Origin: Arthrobacter cavernae
GTDB lineage: Bacteria; Actinomycetota; Actinomycetes; Actinomycetales; Micrococcaceae
DNA: 64,000 bases
Direction of reading: 5' to 3'
Assembly: GCF_017368795.1 (NCBI RefSeq)
Contig: NZ_JAFNLL010000004.1
Location: 62,001 to 126,000 of the forward strand
Under the pieces are notes generated by a model. That model had not been told where the DNA came from and ran no database searches. It was given only the letters and a program-made list of their open reading frames with translations. The position numbers and the translations under genes were made by a program. Positions 8,532 to 17,701 of the stretch are shown piece by piece. Each line of letters opens with the position of its first letter. Position 1 is the first letter of the stretch.

Positions 8532-9308
8532 ATGGACACCAGAGTTGACGCGGCCTCCGGAGCCGCCGGAGTACTGCGGCGGGACAGCCCCGTTTCTGTC
8601 TACCAGCAGCTTGCGGATGCCCTGACGGAGCGGATCGGCGAGCTGGATCCGGGGGCCCGGCTGCCCACAGAGGAAGAGCTGATGGAGAAGTACGCCATCA
8701 GCCGCACCACCGTCCGCAAAGCGATTCAGATGCTGGCAGACAAGGGCCTGCTGGTCCGGCGGCAGGGCAAGGGCACCTTCGTCATGTCGCAGCGTCCCGT
8801 GCCGACACTCAACCGCCTGGCACCGTTCATGGAATCGTTCACTGCCGCCGGCATCAAGACCGTGAAGTCGCTGCTTGAATATAGGTGGATCGAGAAGGAC
8901 TCGACTGTACCGCCGAAACTCCGTTCGGAAGACAACCTGGTCCTCATGGTCCGCCGTGCGTACCTGAGTGAAGGATGGCCATACGCGCTGGCGGAGATCT
9001 TCATCCCGTCCCAAATAGGCAGGCACATCAGCCGGGCCGACGTGGAGCGCAATTCCATCTACCAGGTCATCCAAGACCGCGCACACATTCCCCTGGTACG
9101 GGCCGAGATTACCGTGACGATGCAGCAGCCGCCGGACCACGTGGCGGGCATGCTCGATGTCCACGGTTTTCCGATGGTTCCGCGCCTGGAAAGGACCACA
9201 CTCGGAGCGAGCGGCGATGTTCTTGAATGCACAGTGACGTATTTCCATCCGAAGGGCTTCGAGATCCGTGCCGATGTGGCCACGGACGCTTCGTCAAGCT
9301 ACGCGTAA
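8532..9308 (+). CDS. GntR family transcriptional regulator, HutC subfamily (UTRA domain)
   Basis: A 258-residue regulator. The N-terminal winged helix-turn-helix (about residues 20-85) contains RLPTEEELMEKYAISRTTVRKAIQMLADKGLLVRRQGKGTFV, the GntR signature region, and the C-terminal UTRA ligand-binding domain (about 100-245) is typical of the HutC branch, which senses small sugars or amino-acid derivatives. ATG at 8532 follows GGAAG (8523-8527); the frame stays open further upstream but without a better ribosome site. It is isolated, between a tRNA terminator and the bidirectional terminator before pspA, so neighbours do not reveal its ligand or targets. Confidence 0.9.
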   Translation: MDTRVDAASGAAGVLRRDSPVSVYQQLADALTERIGELDPGARLPTEEELMEKYAISRTTVRKAIQMLADKGLLVRRQGKGTFVMSQRPVPTLNRLAPFMESFTAAGIKTVKSLLEYRWIEKDSTVPPKLRSEDNLVLMVRRAYLSEGWPYALAEIFIPSQIGRHISRADVERNSIYQVIQDRAHIPLVRAEITVTMQQPPDHVAGMLDVHGFPMVPRLERTTLGASGDVLECTVTYFHPKGFEIRADVATDASSSYA

Positions 9309-9336
9309 CCCCGGCTGATCTGGATTCCGAACGACA

Positions 9337-9379
9337 AAAGCAGCTGGCCGGCCCCTTACGGGATCCGGCCAGCTGCTTT
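9337..9379. terminator. bidirectional terminator between GntR gene and pspA
   Basis: AAAGCAGCTGGCCGG (9337-9351) pairs perfectly with CCGGCCAGCTGCTTT (9365-9379) around a 13-base loop. The A and T flanks allow termination from either side between two convergent genes. Confidence 0.8.
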
Positions 9380-9418
9380 GGCAGGCGTTGAGGCAGCCAG
9401 GCTGCCCGGCCTCTGGCT

Positions 9419-10207
9419 TTAGAGCCTGTCGAAGTCTGCTTCGTCAACCGTGCTGCCGGCTGCAGCCGTGCCTCCGGCGCCGATGGCCGGCTTGGCGCCG
9501 CCGGACTTCAGGGCCGCCAGGCGTGCTTCGATCTCGGTCTGCTCGCCCAGGTCCTCGAGCTGGTTGAACTGCGCGTCCAGGCTGGATGCGGCGAGCTCCT
9601 GCTGGCCCAGGACCTTGGCCTCTTCGCGGCGGATCTTCTCTTCGAAGCGGCCCACCTCGCTGGTGGGGTCCATGATGTCGATGCTCTTGAGGGCATCGTG
9701 CACCTGGGACTGGGCCGCCGCTGTCTTGGACCGGGCCACCAGTTCGTTGCGCTTGCTGGTGAGCTGGTTCAGCTTGTTCTTCATCTGGTCAAGCCCGCCC
9801 TTGAGCTTGTCCACCACCTCGGTCTGCGAGGCGATGTTCGGCTCCGCGGCCTTGGCCTCGGCCTCCGCCGACATCTGGCGCTGGATGGCCACCTTGGCGA
9901 GGTTGTCGAACTTCACGGCATCCACGGCGTCGCCGGCCGTGCGGTATTCGTCGGCCTTCCTGGACGCGGCGAGTGCCTTGTTGCCCCAGTCCTGGGCGTT
10001 CTTGATGTCCTCGTTGTAGTCCGCCTGGAGCATCCGAAGGTTACCGATGGTCTGGGCCACCGCGGACTCTGCCTCGGCGATATTGTTCGTGTAGTCGCGG
10101 ACCATCTGGTCCAGCATCTTCTGCGGGTCCTCAGCCTGGTCCAGCAAAGCGTTGATGTTTGCCTTGGCGAGCTGCGCGATCCGACCGAAAATGGACTGCT
10201 TAACCAT
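9419..10207 (-). CDS. pspA: PspA/IM30 family phage-shock protein
   Basis: A 262-residue, almost wholly alpha-helical coiled-coil protein. The N-terminus MVKQSIFGRIAQLAKANINALLDQAEDPQKML is the amphipathic membrane-binding helix and hinge typical of PspA/IM30. Members assemble into rings or rods that protect stressed cytoplasmic membrane. Roughly the last 30 residues are a Gly/Ala-rich linker ending in DEADFDRL, an extension common in actinobacterial copies. It lies 99 bp downstream of, and in the same direction as, the TPM-domain membrane gene, suggesting a two-gene envelope-stress operon. No PspB/C/F homologues are present. Confidence 0.92.
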   Translation of the reverse strand: MVKQSIFGRIAQLAKANINALLDQAEDPQKMLDQMVRDYTNNIAEAESAVAQTIGNLRMLQADYNEDIKNAQDWGNKALAASRKADEYRTAGDAVDAVKFDNLAKVAIQRQMSAEAEAKAAEPNIASQTEVVDKLKGGLDQMKNKLNQLTSKRNELVARSKTAAAQSQVHDALKSIDIMDPTSEVGRFEEKIRREEAKVLGQQELAASSLDAQFNQLEDLGEQTEIEARLAALKSGGAKPAIGAGGTAAAGSTVDEADFDRL

Positions 10208-10306
10208 GGTGTTTGCCTTTCGTCCTGCTCAGTGGTGGCCACTGAAATCAGTGATCAGTTGTTGTACCGCTTCTACGTGAGGCATGGACCCCACCTAGTC
10301 TGTGGG

Positions 10307-12349
10307 CTAGAAGTCGCCGCCTCCGCCCGAGTCGCCGCCCCAGTCGCCGCCTCCGGAGTCACCGCCGCCGCCGAAGAAACCGCCGGAGTCGCCGCCGCCG
10401 TCGCTGTGGCCGCCGCCCCAGCCGCCTCCGCCGCCGTTGAGGATGGAGTTGATGAGGATGCCGCCCAGAATGGCGCCGCCGAGGCCGCCACCGCCGCCGC
10501 CGCCGAACATGCCGCCCCGGCCGTAGCCCTGCTGGGCATAGCCGCCGAACTGGTCCACATCGGCCTGAGCCAGCTGGGCAGCCTGCGCGGCCAGCGAGTG
10601 GGCCTGCTGGGCGTAGGTGAGCGCGGTGACAGGGTCGTTGCGGGAGATGGAGAGGGCGTAGTCTAGGTTGCGCTGGGCCTCGGCCAGGCGCGTGCGGGCC
10701 TCGGTGCCGACGCCGCCGCGGCGAGCGGTGATGTAGTCCGAGGTGGCGCTGATCTGCGACTGTGCGGCCATGATGGTCTGCTGCAGGGATGCCTGCGCAC
10801 GGCGGGCCTGCTCCTGCTGGTCACGGATGCCCGTCAGGGACTGGTCCAGGGCCTGGTGCGCTGCCTCCACACGGTCGAGCGTGGCGATGGGGTCGATCTT
10901 GCCGCCTTGGATTTCCGCCTTCACCTGGGCCAGCGCGGATTCGACGCCGGCCACCGGTCCGGCGAGTTCGGGGTGTTCGCCGGACTGGATCATGGCCTTG
11001 GCCTGGGCCAGGTCCTGGCTGGTGTCCACGACGGCGTTCTCGAGAGCGTTCCGGGCCTCGTCCAGGCTACCTGCCACCTTCGTGATGGCGTCGATGAGGA
11101 CGTTGGTCTGGTGGAGGCTTTCCTCGGCCGCACGCACGGCGACGGCCGCAAGGCTGTTCTCCCCGGCCGCCAGCTTTTCCTGTCCCGTGGCGCTGGCGTT
11201 CTGCACGAAGGCAAGCCGTTCCTTGGCCTGGGTGATGTTGTCCGCCACCTGCGTCAGAGCGCTGTCCGCGTACTTGGCGCGCAGCCCACTGAGTGACTGT
11301 TCGGCCCGGGCGATCTTCGCGTCCGCTTCCTTGGCTCCCGCGCCGACGGCGGCCAGTGCCTGAGGGGCGTTCTTTTCCAGCTCGCGCAGGGAATCGAAAT
11401 CGGCTTTCTGTTCCTGCAGCGATGCCAGGGCGGCCTCGGAGCGGCGGATGATCTCGCCCAGCCAGCTGCGCTGCTGTTCCTCGGTGTCAGGAATATGGTC
11501 GTCCAGCTGCTGCTGCAGCTTGAACGACTCCGTCATGTGGCCCTTGGCTTCCTGCAGGGCTTTGGTGAAGTTCCCGACGGCGGAATCGCCGTATTGCGCC
11601 TGGGCGAAGCCGAGTTCCTGCTCGCTGGACTTGATGGCGTCGTCCGCCTCGATGAGGAGGGAGCCGCTCTTGTGCCGGAGTTCCGTGACGCTTAGGGAAG
11701 CGAGCGGATCAAGCTGCTGCCCCTGCGGGCCATAGCTGGCGCTGGAGGCCTGGCTCTTCTTGCGGCGGTTGCGCAGGTACAGGTAGGTACCCACGCCGCC
11801 GGCTGCGACAATGCCAGCGCCGATCAGGACGCCGGTGCCCGAGTCGCCGCTGGGAACCGTGCCGCTGCCGCCGCCCGCGGCGTCGCCAATGGCGGCAGCC
11901 GCGTTGATTGCAGCCTGGGCATAGTTGTTCTCACGCAGCTGCGGGTCGATGGCCTTACTGGTGATGCTGTCGCGCTGGGCGTTGGTGATCTTGCTGTTTG
12001 AAGGCTTGCTCAGCTGGTACTGCCGCGTGTCCGTCGCGACCGACAGGACCAGGGCATTTGCGCCCACGTTGGCCTTCTGGGCAACCTCCGCCGCCCAGGC
12101 AACGCGGTCTGTGGGGTTCTCGAATTTCTTCACGAACACGACATGCAGGGTCATGGCGTGGTCGGTCCCGAGCTTCTTGATGGCCTGCTCGACGTCAGCC
12201 TTCTTGCCCCCAAGGACTCCGGCCGAGTCCACAATCTTCGTGATCGGGTCCAGGGTCACCGGATCCTCGGCCCAGGCTGCGGTGGCCGGAAGGGCCAACA
12301 CCCCAGCCACGCCGATCACGGCGAGTACACGTTTCAACATTGACCGCAT
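10307..12349 (-). CDS. TPM-domain membrane protein with coiled-coil region and Gly-rich tail
   Basis: A 680-residue protein. It begins with a signal peptide (MRSMLKRVLAVIGVAGVLALPATAAWA), then a TPM domain (YgcG/Psb32 type, about residues 30-175) placed outside the cell, one transmembrane helix (GVLIGAGIVAAGGVGTYLYL) with a basic stop-transfer, and about 350 residues of predicted cytosolic coiled coil. The last 70 residues are almost all Gly with Asp, Ser and Trp. ATG at 12349 is chosen because it gives a clean signal peptide with GAAGGG seven bases upstream; an in-frame start at 12478 would bury it. It is followed by pspA. A membrane partner of PspA is a reasonable inference. Confidence 0.85.
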   Translation of the reverse strand: MRSMLKRVLAVIGVAGVLALPATAAWAEDPVTLDPITKIVDSAGVLGGKKADVEQAIKKLGTDHAMTLHVVFVKKFENPTDRVAWAAEVAQKANVGANALVLSVATDTRQYQLSKPSNSKITNAQRDSITSKAIDPQLRENNYAQAAINAAAAIGDAAGGGSGTVPSGDSGTGVLIGAGIVAAGGVGTYLYLRNRRKKSQASSASYGPQGQQLDPLASLSVTELRHKSGSLLIEADDAIKSSEQELGFAQAQYGDSAVGNFTKALQEAKGHMTESFKLQQQLDDHIPDTEEQQRSWLGEIIRRSEAALASLQEQKADFDSLRELEKNAPQALAAVGAGAKEADAKIARAEQSLSGLRAKYADSALTQVADNITQAKERLAFVQNASATGQEKLAAGENSLAAVAVRAAEESLHQTNVLIDAITKVAGSLDEARNALENAVVDTSQDLAQAKAMIQSGEHPELAGPVAGVESALAQVKAEIQGGKIDPIATLDRVEAAHQALDQSLTGIRDQQEQARRAQASLQQTIMAAQSQISATSDYITARRGGVGTEARTRLAEAQRNLDYALSISRNDPVTALTYAQQAHSLAAQAAQLAQADVDQFGGYAQQGYGRGGMFGGGGGGGLGGAILGGILINSILNGGGGGWGGGHSDGGGDSGGFFGGGGDSGGGDWGGDSGGGGDF

Positions 12350-12695
12350 GTGCAACCCTTCAGCACGTCTGCGACTGGAACAGGGCGAACCAATCGTCAC
12401 AGAATGCAGCAGCGCCCCCACGCATGGTTTGTAAAGCCGCAGGTCGCTGTGGCAATTCCATTTGATTCTATGGTGCACCCTCCGGCGCGTCCACGGCGGT
12501 AAATATGCCGCCAGCGAAACGGGGAGAAGGCAGCATTTTTCCGGCGTTGAGCCGCAGCGTCCTCAGCCGCCGGACCTCGATCCGCTGCCTGAAACCTCGC
12601 AGTCCGCCGGCGTTCAGCAAGCTCCCAGCGAACGTCCGCTTTTGTTCCAGCAAGACGGGCCATAGTTGTATCAGACGAGGATGAAAGGAAGACCC
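12350..12695. other. 346-bp intergenic region between divergent TPM and HtrA-like genes
   Basis: It must hold both divergent promoters. A weak candidate for the right-hand gene is TTGTTC at 12642 with TTGTAT at 12666. No gene, RNA structure or clear palindrome was recognised. Confidence 0.4.
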
Positions 12696-14318
12696 ATGAC
12701 GGAGAACCCAGCGCAGGGCGCCGCACCTGAGAACCGTGGCCAGTACGGGCCCGCCCCGGAGCCAACCCAGGAGCCGGCCGGCGAGTTGCCCGAAGAAGCG
12801 CGCCTCCCCGAGGAAGCGCCCACGCAGCAGACGGCAGTTCAGCAGTCTGCCGTACAGCAGTCGGCCGTCGGTGAACCCGCAGGCACCGAGCCTGCTGCAG
12901 CATTCCAGCCCGTCCAGCCCGCGACGCCGGTCCAGCACCCGGTCCCCGAGTTCTCCCCTCCCCCCTTCTCCGGCCCGGACTACGGCGCACCGCAGCGGCC
13001 GAACTACCCGCAGCACCAGCCCTTCTACGGCGGGCCGCAGGGCACGCCCCAGACGCAGGGCATGCCCCAGCAGCAGTTCCCGCACGCCCCGCACCACTCC
13101 GCCGCGGTGACCACCAAGCGCAAGCCGGCGTTCGGCGTCGGGACCCTGGTGGCGAGCATCCTGGCGGCAGGGCTGATCGGCGGCGGCGTGGCTGCCACCA
13201 GCGGCTTGCTCCTGGGCGAGCGGACCCCGGCGGCGGTCAGCGGCAGCCAGCCCGGCACGGTCATCGTCAACAACACGGACGACGTCAACGTCATCACCGC
13301 CGCGGCTGCCAAGGCCTCGCCCAGCGTGGTGACCATCAAGGCCAGCAGCGGGAATGAAGGTGGCACGGGCTCGGGCATCATCATCGATGACAAGGGCCAC
13401 ATCCTCACCAACACGCACGTGGTGACGCTGGACGGCAAGACGGCCAAGGCCTCCGTCGAGGTCCGCACCAATGATGGCCGTATTTTGAAGGCCTCGGTGG
13501 TGGGCACCGACCCGCTCTCCGACCTTGCCGTCATCAAGGTGGACGACGCCTCCGGACTGGTCCCGGCGACCCTGGGCGATTCGGACAAGATCAACGTAGG
13601 GGACACCGCCGTCGCCATCGGTTCGCCGCTCGGGCTGACCGGAACGGTGACTGACGGCATTGTGTCCACGCTCAACCGCACCATCAGCGTGGCATCCTCG
13701 GCGGCGCCCAAGGACGGAACTGACGATACCCAGGGCGGTGACCAGGGCTTCCAGTTCGCCCCTCCCGGCGGCGGCCAGAGCCAGAGCAGCGCCAACGAGG
13801 GTTCGATCTCCATCAACGTGATCCAGACCGACGCGGCCATCAACCCCGGCAACTCCGGCGGCGCGCTCGTGAACAGCAAGGGCGAAATCATCGGGGTCAA
13901 CGTCGCCATCGCCTCCGCAGGCAGCGACACCTCCGATTCCTCTTCCGGCAACATCGGCGTCGGCTTCAGCATCCCCATCAACCACGCCAAGCGCGTGGCC
14001 CAGGAGATCATCGATTCGGGCAAGGCCAGCCACGGCCAATTCGGCGTGAGCGTGCGCTCCAAGTCCGCCACCGGGAGCACCTCGGGCTTCTCGGTCGGCG
14101 CCGAGGTGGCCTCGGTGACGAGCGGTTCGGCGGCGGCCAAGGCGGGCATCAAGGTGGGCGATGTGGTCACGAAGTTCGGCACCCACGCCGTCAGTGATCC
14201 CAACCAGCTCACTGCGGCCGTCCGCGAAGAGCGGGCCGGCGCCACAGTCAAGGTGACGATCGTCCGCAACGGCCAGTCCCAGGAGATCGACGTGACCCTG
14301 GATGCGGCCGCCCAGTAG
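12696..14318 (+). CDS. HtrA-like trypsin-type serine protease with C-terminal PDZ domain
   Basis: A 540-residue membrane-anchored protease of the DegP/HtrA family. A long cytosolic Pro/Gln/Ala-rich N-terminus of about 140 residues, with short QQ(T/S)AV repeats, precedes one transmembrane helix (VGTLVASILAAGLIGGGVAA). The trypsin-like domain shows the triad: His in LTNTHVV, Asp in LSDLAVIKV, Ser in NPGNSGGAL. A PDZ domain occupies about the last 95 residues. A Gly/Gln/Ser-rich insert lies between the Asp and Ser regions. ATG at 12696 follows AAAGGAAG; earlier in-frame starts at 12666 and 12681 lack one. It probably degrades or senses misfolded exported proteins, in keeping with the neighbouring pspA locus. 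Confidence 0.92.
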   Translation: MTENPAQGAAPENRGQYGPAPEPTQEPAGELPEEARLPEEAPTQQTAVQQSAVQQSAVGEPAGTEPAAAFQPVQPATPVQHPVPEFSPPPFSGPDYGAPQRPNYPQHQPFYGGPQGTPQTQGMPQQQFPHAPHHSAAVTTKRKPAFGVGTLVASILAAGLIGGGVAATSGLLLGERTPAAVSGSQPGTVIVNNTDDVNVITAAAAKASPSVVTIKASSGNEGGTGSGIIIDDKGHILTNTHVVTLDGKTAKASVEVRTNDGRILKASVVGTDPLSDLAVIKVDDASGLVPATLGDSDKINVGDTAVAIGSPLGLTGTVTDGIVSTLNRTISVASSAAPKDGTDDTQGGDQGFQFAPPGGGQSQSSANEGSISINVIQTDAAINPGNSGGALVNSKGEIIGVNVAIASAGSDTSDSSSGNIGVGFSIPINHAKRVAQEIIDSGKASHGQFGVSVRSKSATGSTSGFSVGAEVASVTSGSAAAKAGIKVGDVVTKFGTHAVSDPNQLTAAVREERAGATVKVTIVRNGQSQEIDVTLDAAAQ

Positions 14319-14340
14319 CGGCAGCACTGACAGCAGAATG

Positions 14341-14383
14341 CCCGACGGCGGGCGGTGCCGCAGCGGCGCCGCCCGCCGTCGGG
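14341..14383 (+). terminator. GC-rich terminator-like hairpin after the HtrA-like gene
   Basis: CCCGACGGCGGGCGG (14341-14355) pairs with CCGCCCGCCGTCGGG (14369-14383). The stem continues inward through a T-G wobble and GCCG/CGGC to a CAG loop, about 20 bp in all. There is no T tract, as is common for actinobacterial terminators. Confidence 0.65.
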
Positions 14384-14550
14384 CGTTGCCGGCAGGGCAC
14401 GACGAAACAGGAGTTAACGCCCGCGAGGGTTTCGGCGGGCAATATGCTTAGCTAGGACGAGCCCACGAACCGGGCCGATCCATGGCTAGACGAACAGCCG
14501 TCAGCCACCCACAACCATGGAAGGCTGCTTCGAAGACAGTGGAAGAGACA

Positions 14551-15351
14551 TTGAAGATTGTCGTTCTGGTCAAGCACGTCCCTGACGCGCAGTTCGACCG
14601 GCACATCACCGGCGCAAACAACACCACGGACCGCGACGAAAGCATCCTGTCCGAACTCGACGAATACGCCCTTGAAGCGGCGCTGCAGCTGATCGAGGCC
14701 CGCGGCGGCAGCAAGGCCGGCAACCAGGTCATCGCACTCAGCATGGGCCCCGCCGGCGCCGTCAACGCCGTGAAGAAGTCGCTGCAGATCGGCGCCACCG
14801 AGGGCGTGCACCTGAGCGATGACGCTCTGGCCGGCTCGGACGCAGCGGCAACGTCACTGGCCCTCGCGGCCGTCATCCGCCACCTCGGCGCGGACGCTCC
14901 GGTGGACCTGGTCCTGACCGGCATGGCCTCCACCGACGGCGAAACCTCCCTGGTGCCTGCGCAGCTCGCCGAACGGCTGTCCCTGCCGCAGCTGACCTTT
15001 GCGTCCAGCCTGGACGTCACCGGCGGCAAGGTCGTGGCCCGCCGCGACGGCGACACCCACTCGGACACCGTCGAAGCATCCCTGCCGGCCCTTGTCTCGG
15101 TCACGGACCAGATCAACGAGCCGCGCTACCCGAACTTCAAGGGCATCCTGGGCGCCAAGAAGAAGAAGATCACCACGCTGTCGCTTGCCGACATCGGTGT
15201 CGGAGCCTCCGAGGTCGGAACCGCCGGCTCGCTGACCGTGGTGGAGTCCGCACAGGCCCGCCCGCCGCGCACGGCCGGCACCATCATCACCGACGAAGGC
15301 GACGCCGGCATCAAGCTGGTCGAGTTCCTGGCCGCCCAGAAGCTGCTCTGA
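14551..15351 (+). CDS. etfB: electron transfer flavoprotein subunit beta
   Basis: A 266-residue EtfB (FixA). With EtfA it forms the FAD/AMP heterodimer that takes electrons from acyl-CoA dehydrogenases. The N-terminus MKIVVLVKHVPD, the DEYALEAALQL segment and the C-terminal FKGILGAKKK are family signatures. The start is taken as TTG at 14551: GGAAGAG lies just upstream and this start aligns with other EtfB N-termini. An in-frame ATG at 14482 would add 23 unrelated residues. The stop is 13 bp before etfA. Similarity to the 12-residue fragment at 6908 suggests a second copy once existed. Confidence 0.95.
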   Translation: MKIVVLVKHVPDAQFDRHITGANNTTDRDESILSELDEYALEAALQLIEARGGSKAGNQVIALSMGPAGAVNAVKKSLQIGATEGVHLSDDALAGSDAAATSLALAAVIRHLGADAPVDLVLTGMASTDGETSLVPAQLAERLSLPQLTFASSLDVTGGKVVARRDGDTHSDTVEASLPALVSVTDQINEPRYPNFKGILGAKKKKITTLSLADIGVGASEVGTAGSLTVVESAQARPPRTAGTIITDEGDAGIKLVEFLAAQKLL

Positions 15352-15364
15352 GAGGAATCCATCC

Positions 15365-16318
15365 ATGACACAAGCACTGGTTTTCATTGACAACCCGGGG
15401 CCTGCCCTCAAGAAGAGCAGCCTCGAGCTCCTGACGATCGCCCGCTCGCTGGGGGACACCGCCGTCGCGTTCAACGGCGAACTGCACGACGACGTCGCTG
15501 CCGCCCTGGGCGCCTATGGTGCCACCACTGTCTACCGGCCCTCTGCCGCCGACCTGGACGACTACCTAGTCGCCCCGAAGGCGGCCTACCTGGCCGCCGC
15601 CGTCGCGGCCTCCGGGGCCGGAACCGTCCTGCTGGAGAATTCCGCGGACGGCAAGGAAATCGCCGCCCGCCTGGGCATCAAGCTCAACGCCGGAGTCATC
15701 ACGGATGTGGTGGGCGTGGATGCCGACGGCACCGCCCACAAGTCCGTGCTGGCCGGTTCGTACAACACCACGGCCAAGGCGACGTCGGCCGTGGCCGTGC
15801 TCTCGGTCAAGCCGAACAGCGTGGACCCCGAGGCGGCCCCGGCTCCCGTCACCCCGGAAACCGTCACGGTGGAGGTTCCGGCGGATGCCGCGGCCAACGC
15901 GGCCCGCATCACGGCCCGGAGCGCCAAGCCCGCCAGCGGCCGCCCGGATCTGGGCGAGGCACGCGTGGTGGTGTCCGGCGGACGCGGTGTGGACGGCAAC
16001 TTCGGCCCCATCGAGGAGCTGGCGGATGCCCTTGGCGGCGCCGTCGGCGCCTCCCGTGCGGCCACCGACGCCGGCTGGATCAGCCACGACTACCAGGTGG
16101 GGCAGACCGGCAAGACCGTTTCGCCCCAGCTGTACGTCTCCGTGGGAATTTCCGGCGCCATCCAGCAGAAGGCCGGCATGCAGACCTCAAAGGTGATTGT
16201 CGCGATCAACAAGGACGCGGAATCGCCGATCTTCGAGATCGCCGACTTCGGCATCATCGGAGACCTCTTCAAGGTGGTCCCGCAGGCCACGGAAGAGATC
16301 AAGAAGCGGAAAGGCTGA
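15365..16318 (+). CDS. etfA: electron transfer flavoprotein subunit alpha
   Basis: A 317-residue EtfA (FixB), partner of EtfB. The C-terminal FAD-binding domain is clear: [11 protein letters not shown] near residue 200, then [37 protein letters not shown] and [22 protein letters not shown]. The N-terminal half is the usual alpha/beta domain, followed by an Ala/Pro-rich linker. ATG follows GAGAGGA, 13 bp after etfB, so the two are co-transcribed. The nearest acyl-CoA dehydrogenase gene in the window is at 6966. Confidence 0.96.
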   Translation: MTQALVFIDNPGPALKKSSLELLTIARSLGDTAVAFNGELHDDVAAALGAYGATTVYRPSAADLDDYLVAPKAAYLAAAVAASGAGTVLLENSADGKEIAARLGIKLNAGVITDVVGVDADGTAHKSVLAGSYNTTAKATSAVAVLSVKPNSVDPEAAPAPVTPETVTVEVPADAAANAARITARSAKPASGRPDLGEARVVVSGGRGVDGNFGPIEELADALGGAVGASRAATDAGWISHDYQVGQTGKTVSPQLYVSVGISGAIQQKAGMQTSKVIVAINKDAESPIFEIADFGIIGDLFKVVPQATEEIKKRKG

Positions 16319-16323
16319 TCCTT

Positions 16324-17103
16324 TTGACTACTGGCGTTTCGTCAGCAAAGAGCCCGTTCAACGCCTCCACGGAGCGTGTTGAGCGGGTGCTTTGTTTTAC
16401 TGCCCACCCGGACGACATCGACTTCGGTGCCGCCGGAACCATTGCGGCCTGGACCGCTGCCGGCGTCCAGGTCAGCTACTGCATCATGACCGACGGCGAC
16501 GCCGGCGGCTTCGATCCCGCCCACCGTGACGAGATCATCGAGATGCGCGCGGAGGAGCAGCGCCGGGCCGCGGCGCTGGTGGGCGTGACCGACATCCACT
16601 ACCTGCACGAACGCGACGGGTACCTGGAACCGACACACGAGGTCATCAAGCAGGTGGTGAAGCTCATCCGCGAGATCCGCCCCGACGTCGTGCTGGCCAT
16701 GCACCCCGAGCGGAACTGGGACCGCATCCAGAAGAGCCATCCTGACCACCTTGCGGTGGGGGAGACCATCACACGCGCCGTGTACCCGGCCGTGGAGAAT
16801 CCTTTTGCCTATCCGGAGCTGGCCGAGGCCGGCCTGGAGGCCTACAAGCTGCCGTGGCTATGGCTTTTCGCGGGTCCGGAATCCCGTGAGAACCATTTCG
16901 TGGATGTCACCGACCACGTCGACGCCAAGCTGGCGGCCATCCGCATCCACGCCAGCCAGCACCCGGACATCGAGGGCATGGAACGGACGGTCCGTGGCAT
17001 GCTGGCACGGAACGGCGAGCGGGGCGGCCTGCCTGCGGGCACCAGCGCCGAGTGCTTCCACGTGGTGTCCGTCAACGGAACCAGCACCATCGCCGGATTC
17101 TGA
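16324..17103 (+). CDS. PIG-L (LmbE-like) deacetylase family protein
   Basis: A 259-residue PIG-L/LmbE-family zinc hydrolase, which typically removes acetyl or other acyl groups from N-acetylglucosamine derivatives (for example MshB and Mca in mycothiol metabolism). The metal-binding motif is AHPDDIDFG near residue 27, with the expected downstream His in [12 protein letters not shown]. The start is TTG at 16324, five bases after the etfA stop, so it is probably co-transcribed with etfBA. Whether it acts in mycothiol chemistry or on another substrate cannot be decided from sequence alone. Confidence 0.88.
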   Translation: MTTGVSSAKSPFNASTERVERVLCFTAHPDDIDFGAAGTIAAWTAAGVQVSYCIMTDGDAGGFDPAHRDEIIEMRAEEQRRAAALVGVTDIHYLHERDGYLEPTHEVIKQVVKLIREIRPDVVLAMHPERNWDRIQKSHPDHLAVGETITRAVYPAVENPFAYPELAEAGLEAYKLPWLWLFAGPESRENHFVDVTDHVDAKLAAIRIHASQHPDIEGMERTVRGMLARNGERGGLPAGTSAECFHVVSVNGTSTIAGF

Positions 17104-17177
17104 CATTGCCGTTGTGTAACGCGTGTCATATGCTTGACCTCGGTTAAATCATATTTATTCGAGGAAGGCGGACTTTG

Positions 17178-17687
17178 ATGGCGAAGACTGCACAGCAGCC
17201 CGTACTGGTGATCATGGGTGTCTCCGGTTCCGGAAAATCGACGGTGGCCGGCGTCCTGGCGGGGCGTCTTGGCTGGGACCTGGCCGAAGGCGACGACCTC
17301 CATCCCGAGGCCAACGTGGCCAAGATGCAGGCCGGGCAGCCCCTCAGCGATGAGGACCGCCGGCCGTGGCTGGAGACCATTGCGGCGTGGATCCGCTCGC
17401 ACGCGGACCCCGGCACCCCCGCAATCATCACGTGCTCGGCACTGAAGAAGCGGTACCGGGACATCCTGCGGGGCGAGGGTGTGGTGTTCGTGTTCCTGCA
17501 GGGCAGCAAGGACAAGATCTCGGACCGGCTGGCATCGCGCCACGGGCACTTCATGCCGGCGTCCCTGCTTGAATCCCAGTTCGAAGCCCTGGAGGCACCC
17601 ACGGAGGACGAGAACTACATCTCTCTGTGCGTTTCGGCCTCCCCGGCCGAAGAAGCCGAGGAAGTCATCAAACGCCTCGGCCTTTAG
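17178..17687 (+). CDS. gntK: gluconokinase
   Basis: A 169-residue P-loop sugar kinase that phosphorylates D-gluconate to 6-phosphogluconate, feeding the pentose phosphate pathway. Signatures: Walker A MGVSGSGKST near residue 14, EGDDLHPEANVAKMQAGQPLSDEDRRPWL (gluconate-binding region), and TCSALKKRYRDILR. ATG at 17178 is preceded by GAGGAAGG at 17161. It stands alone after the PIG-L gene; no gluconate permease or 6-phosphogluconate dehydrogenase gene is nearby. The minus-strand anti-sigma gene ends 14 bp beyond it. Confidence 0.93.
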   Translation: MAKTAQQPVLVIMGVSGSGKSTVAGVLAGRLGWDLAEGDDLHPEANVAKMQAGQPLSDEDRRPWLETIAAWIRSHADPGTPAIITCSALKKRYRDILRGEGVVFVFLQGSKDKISDRLASRHGHFMPASLLESQFEALEAPTEDENYISLCVSASPAEEAEEVIKRLGL

Positions 17688-17701
17688 ACGAGGAAGACCC
17701 G

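Noticed and set aside
12468..14327. 619-codon minus-strand open frame across the HtrA-like gene
   Set aside because: The opposite strand encodes a protease with its catalytic triad intact; the antisense product is low complexity.
17131..17160. Promoter before gntK (TTGACC with TATTTA)
   Set aside because: The spacer would be only 12 bp, too short for a normal sigma-70 promoter.
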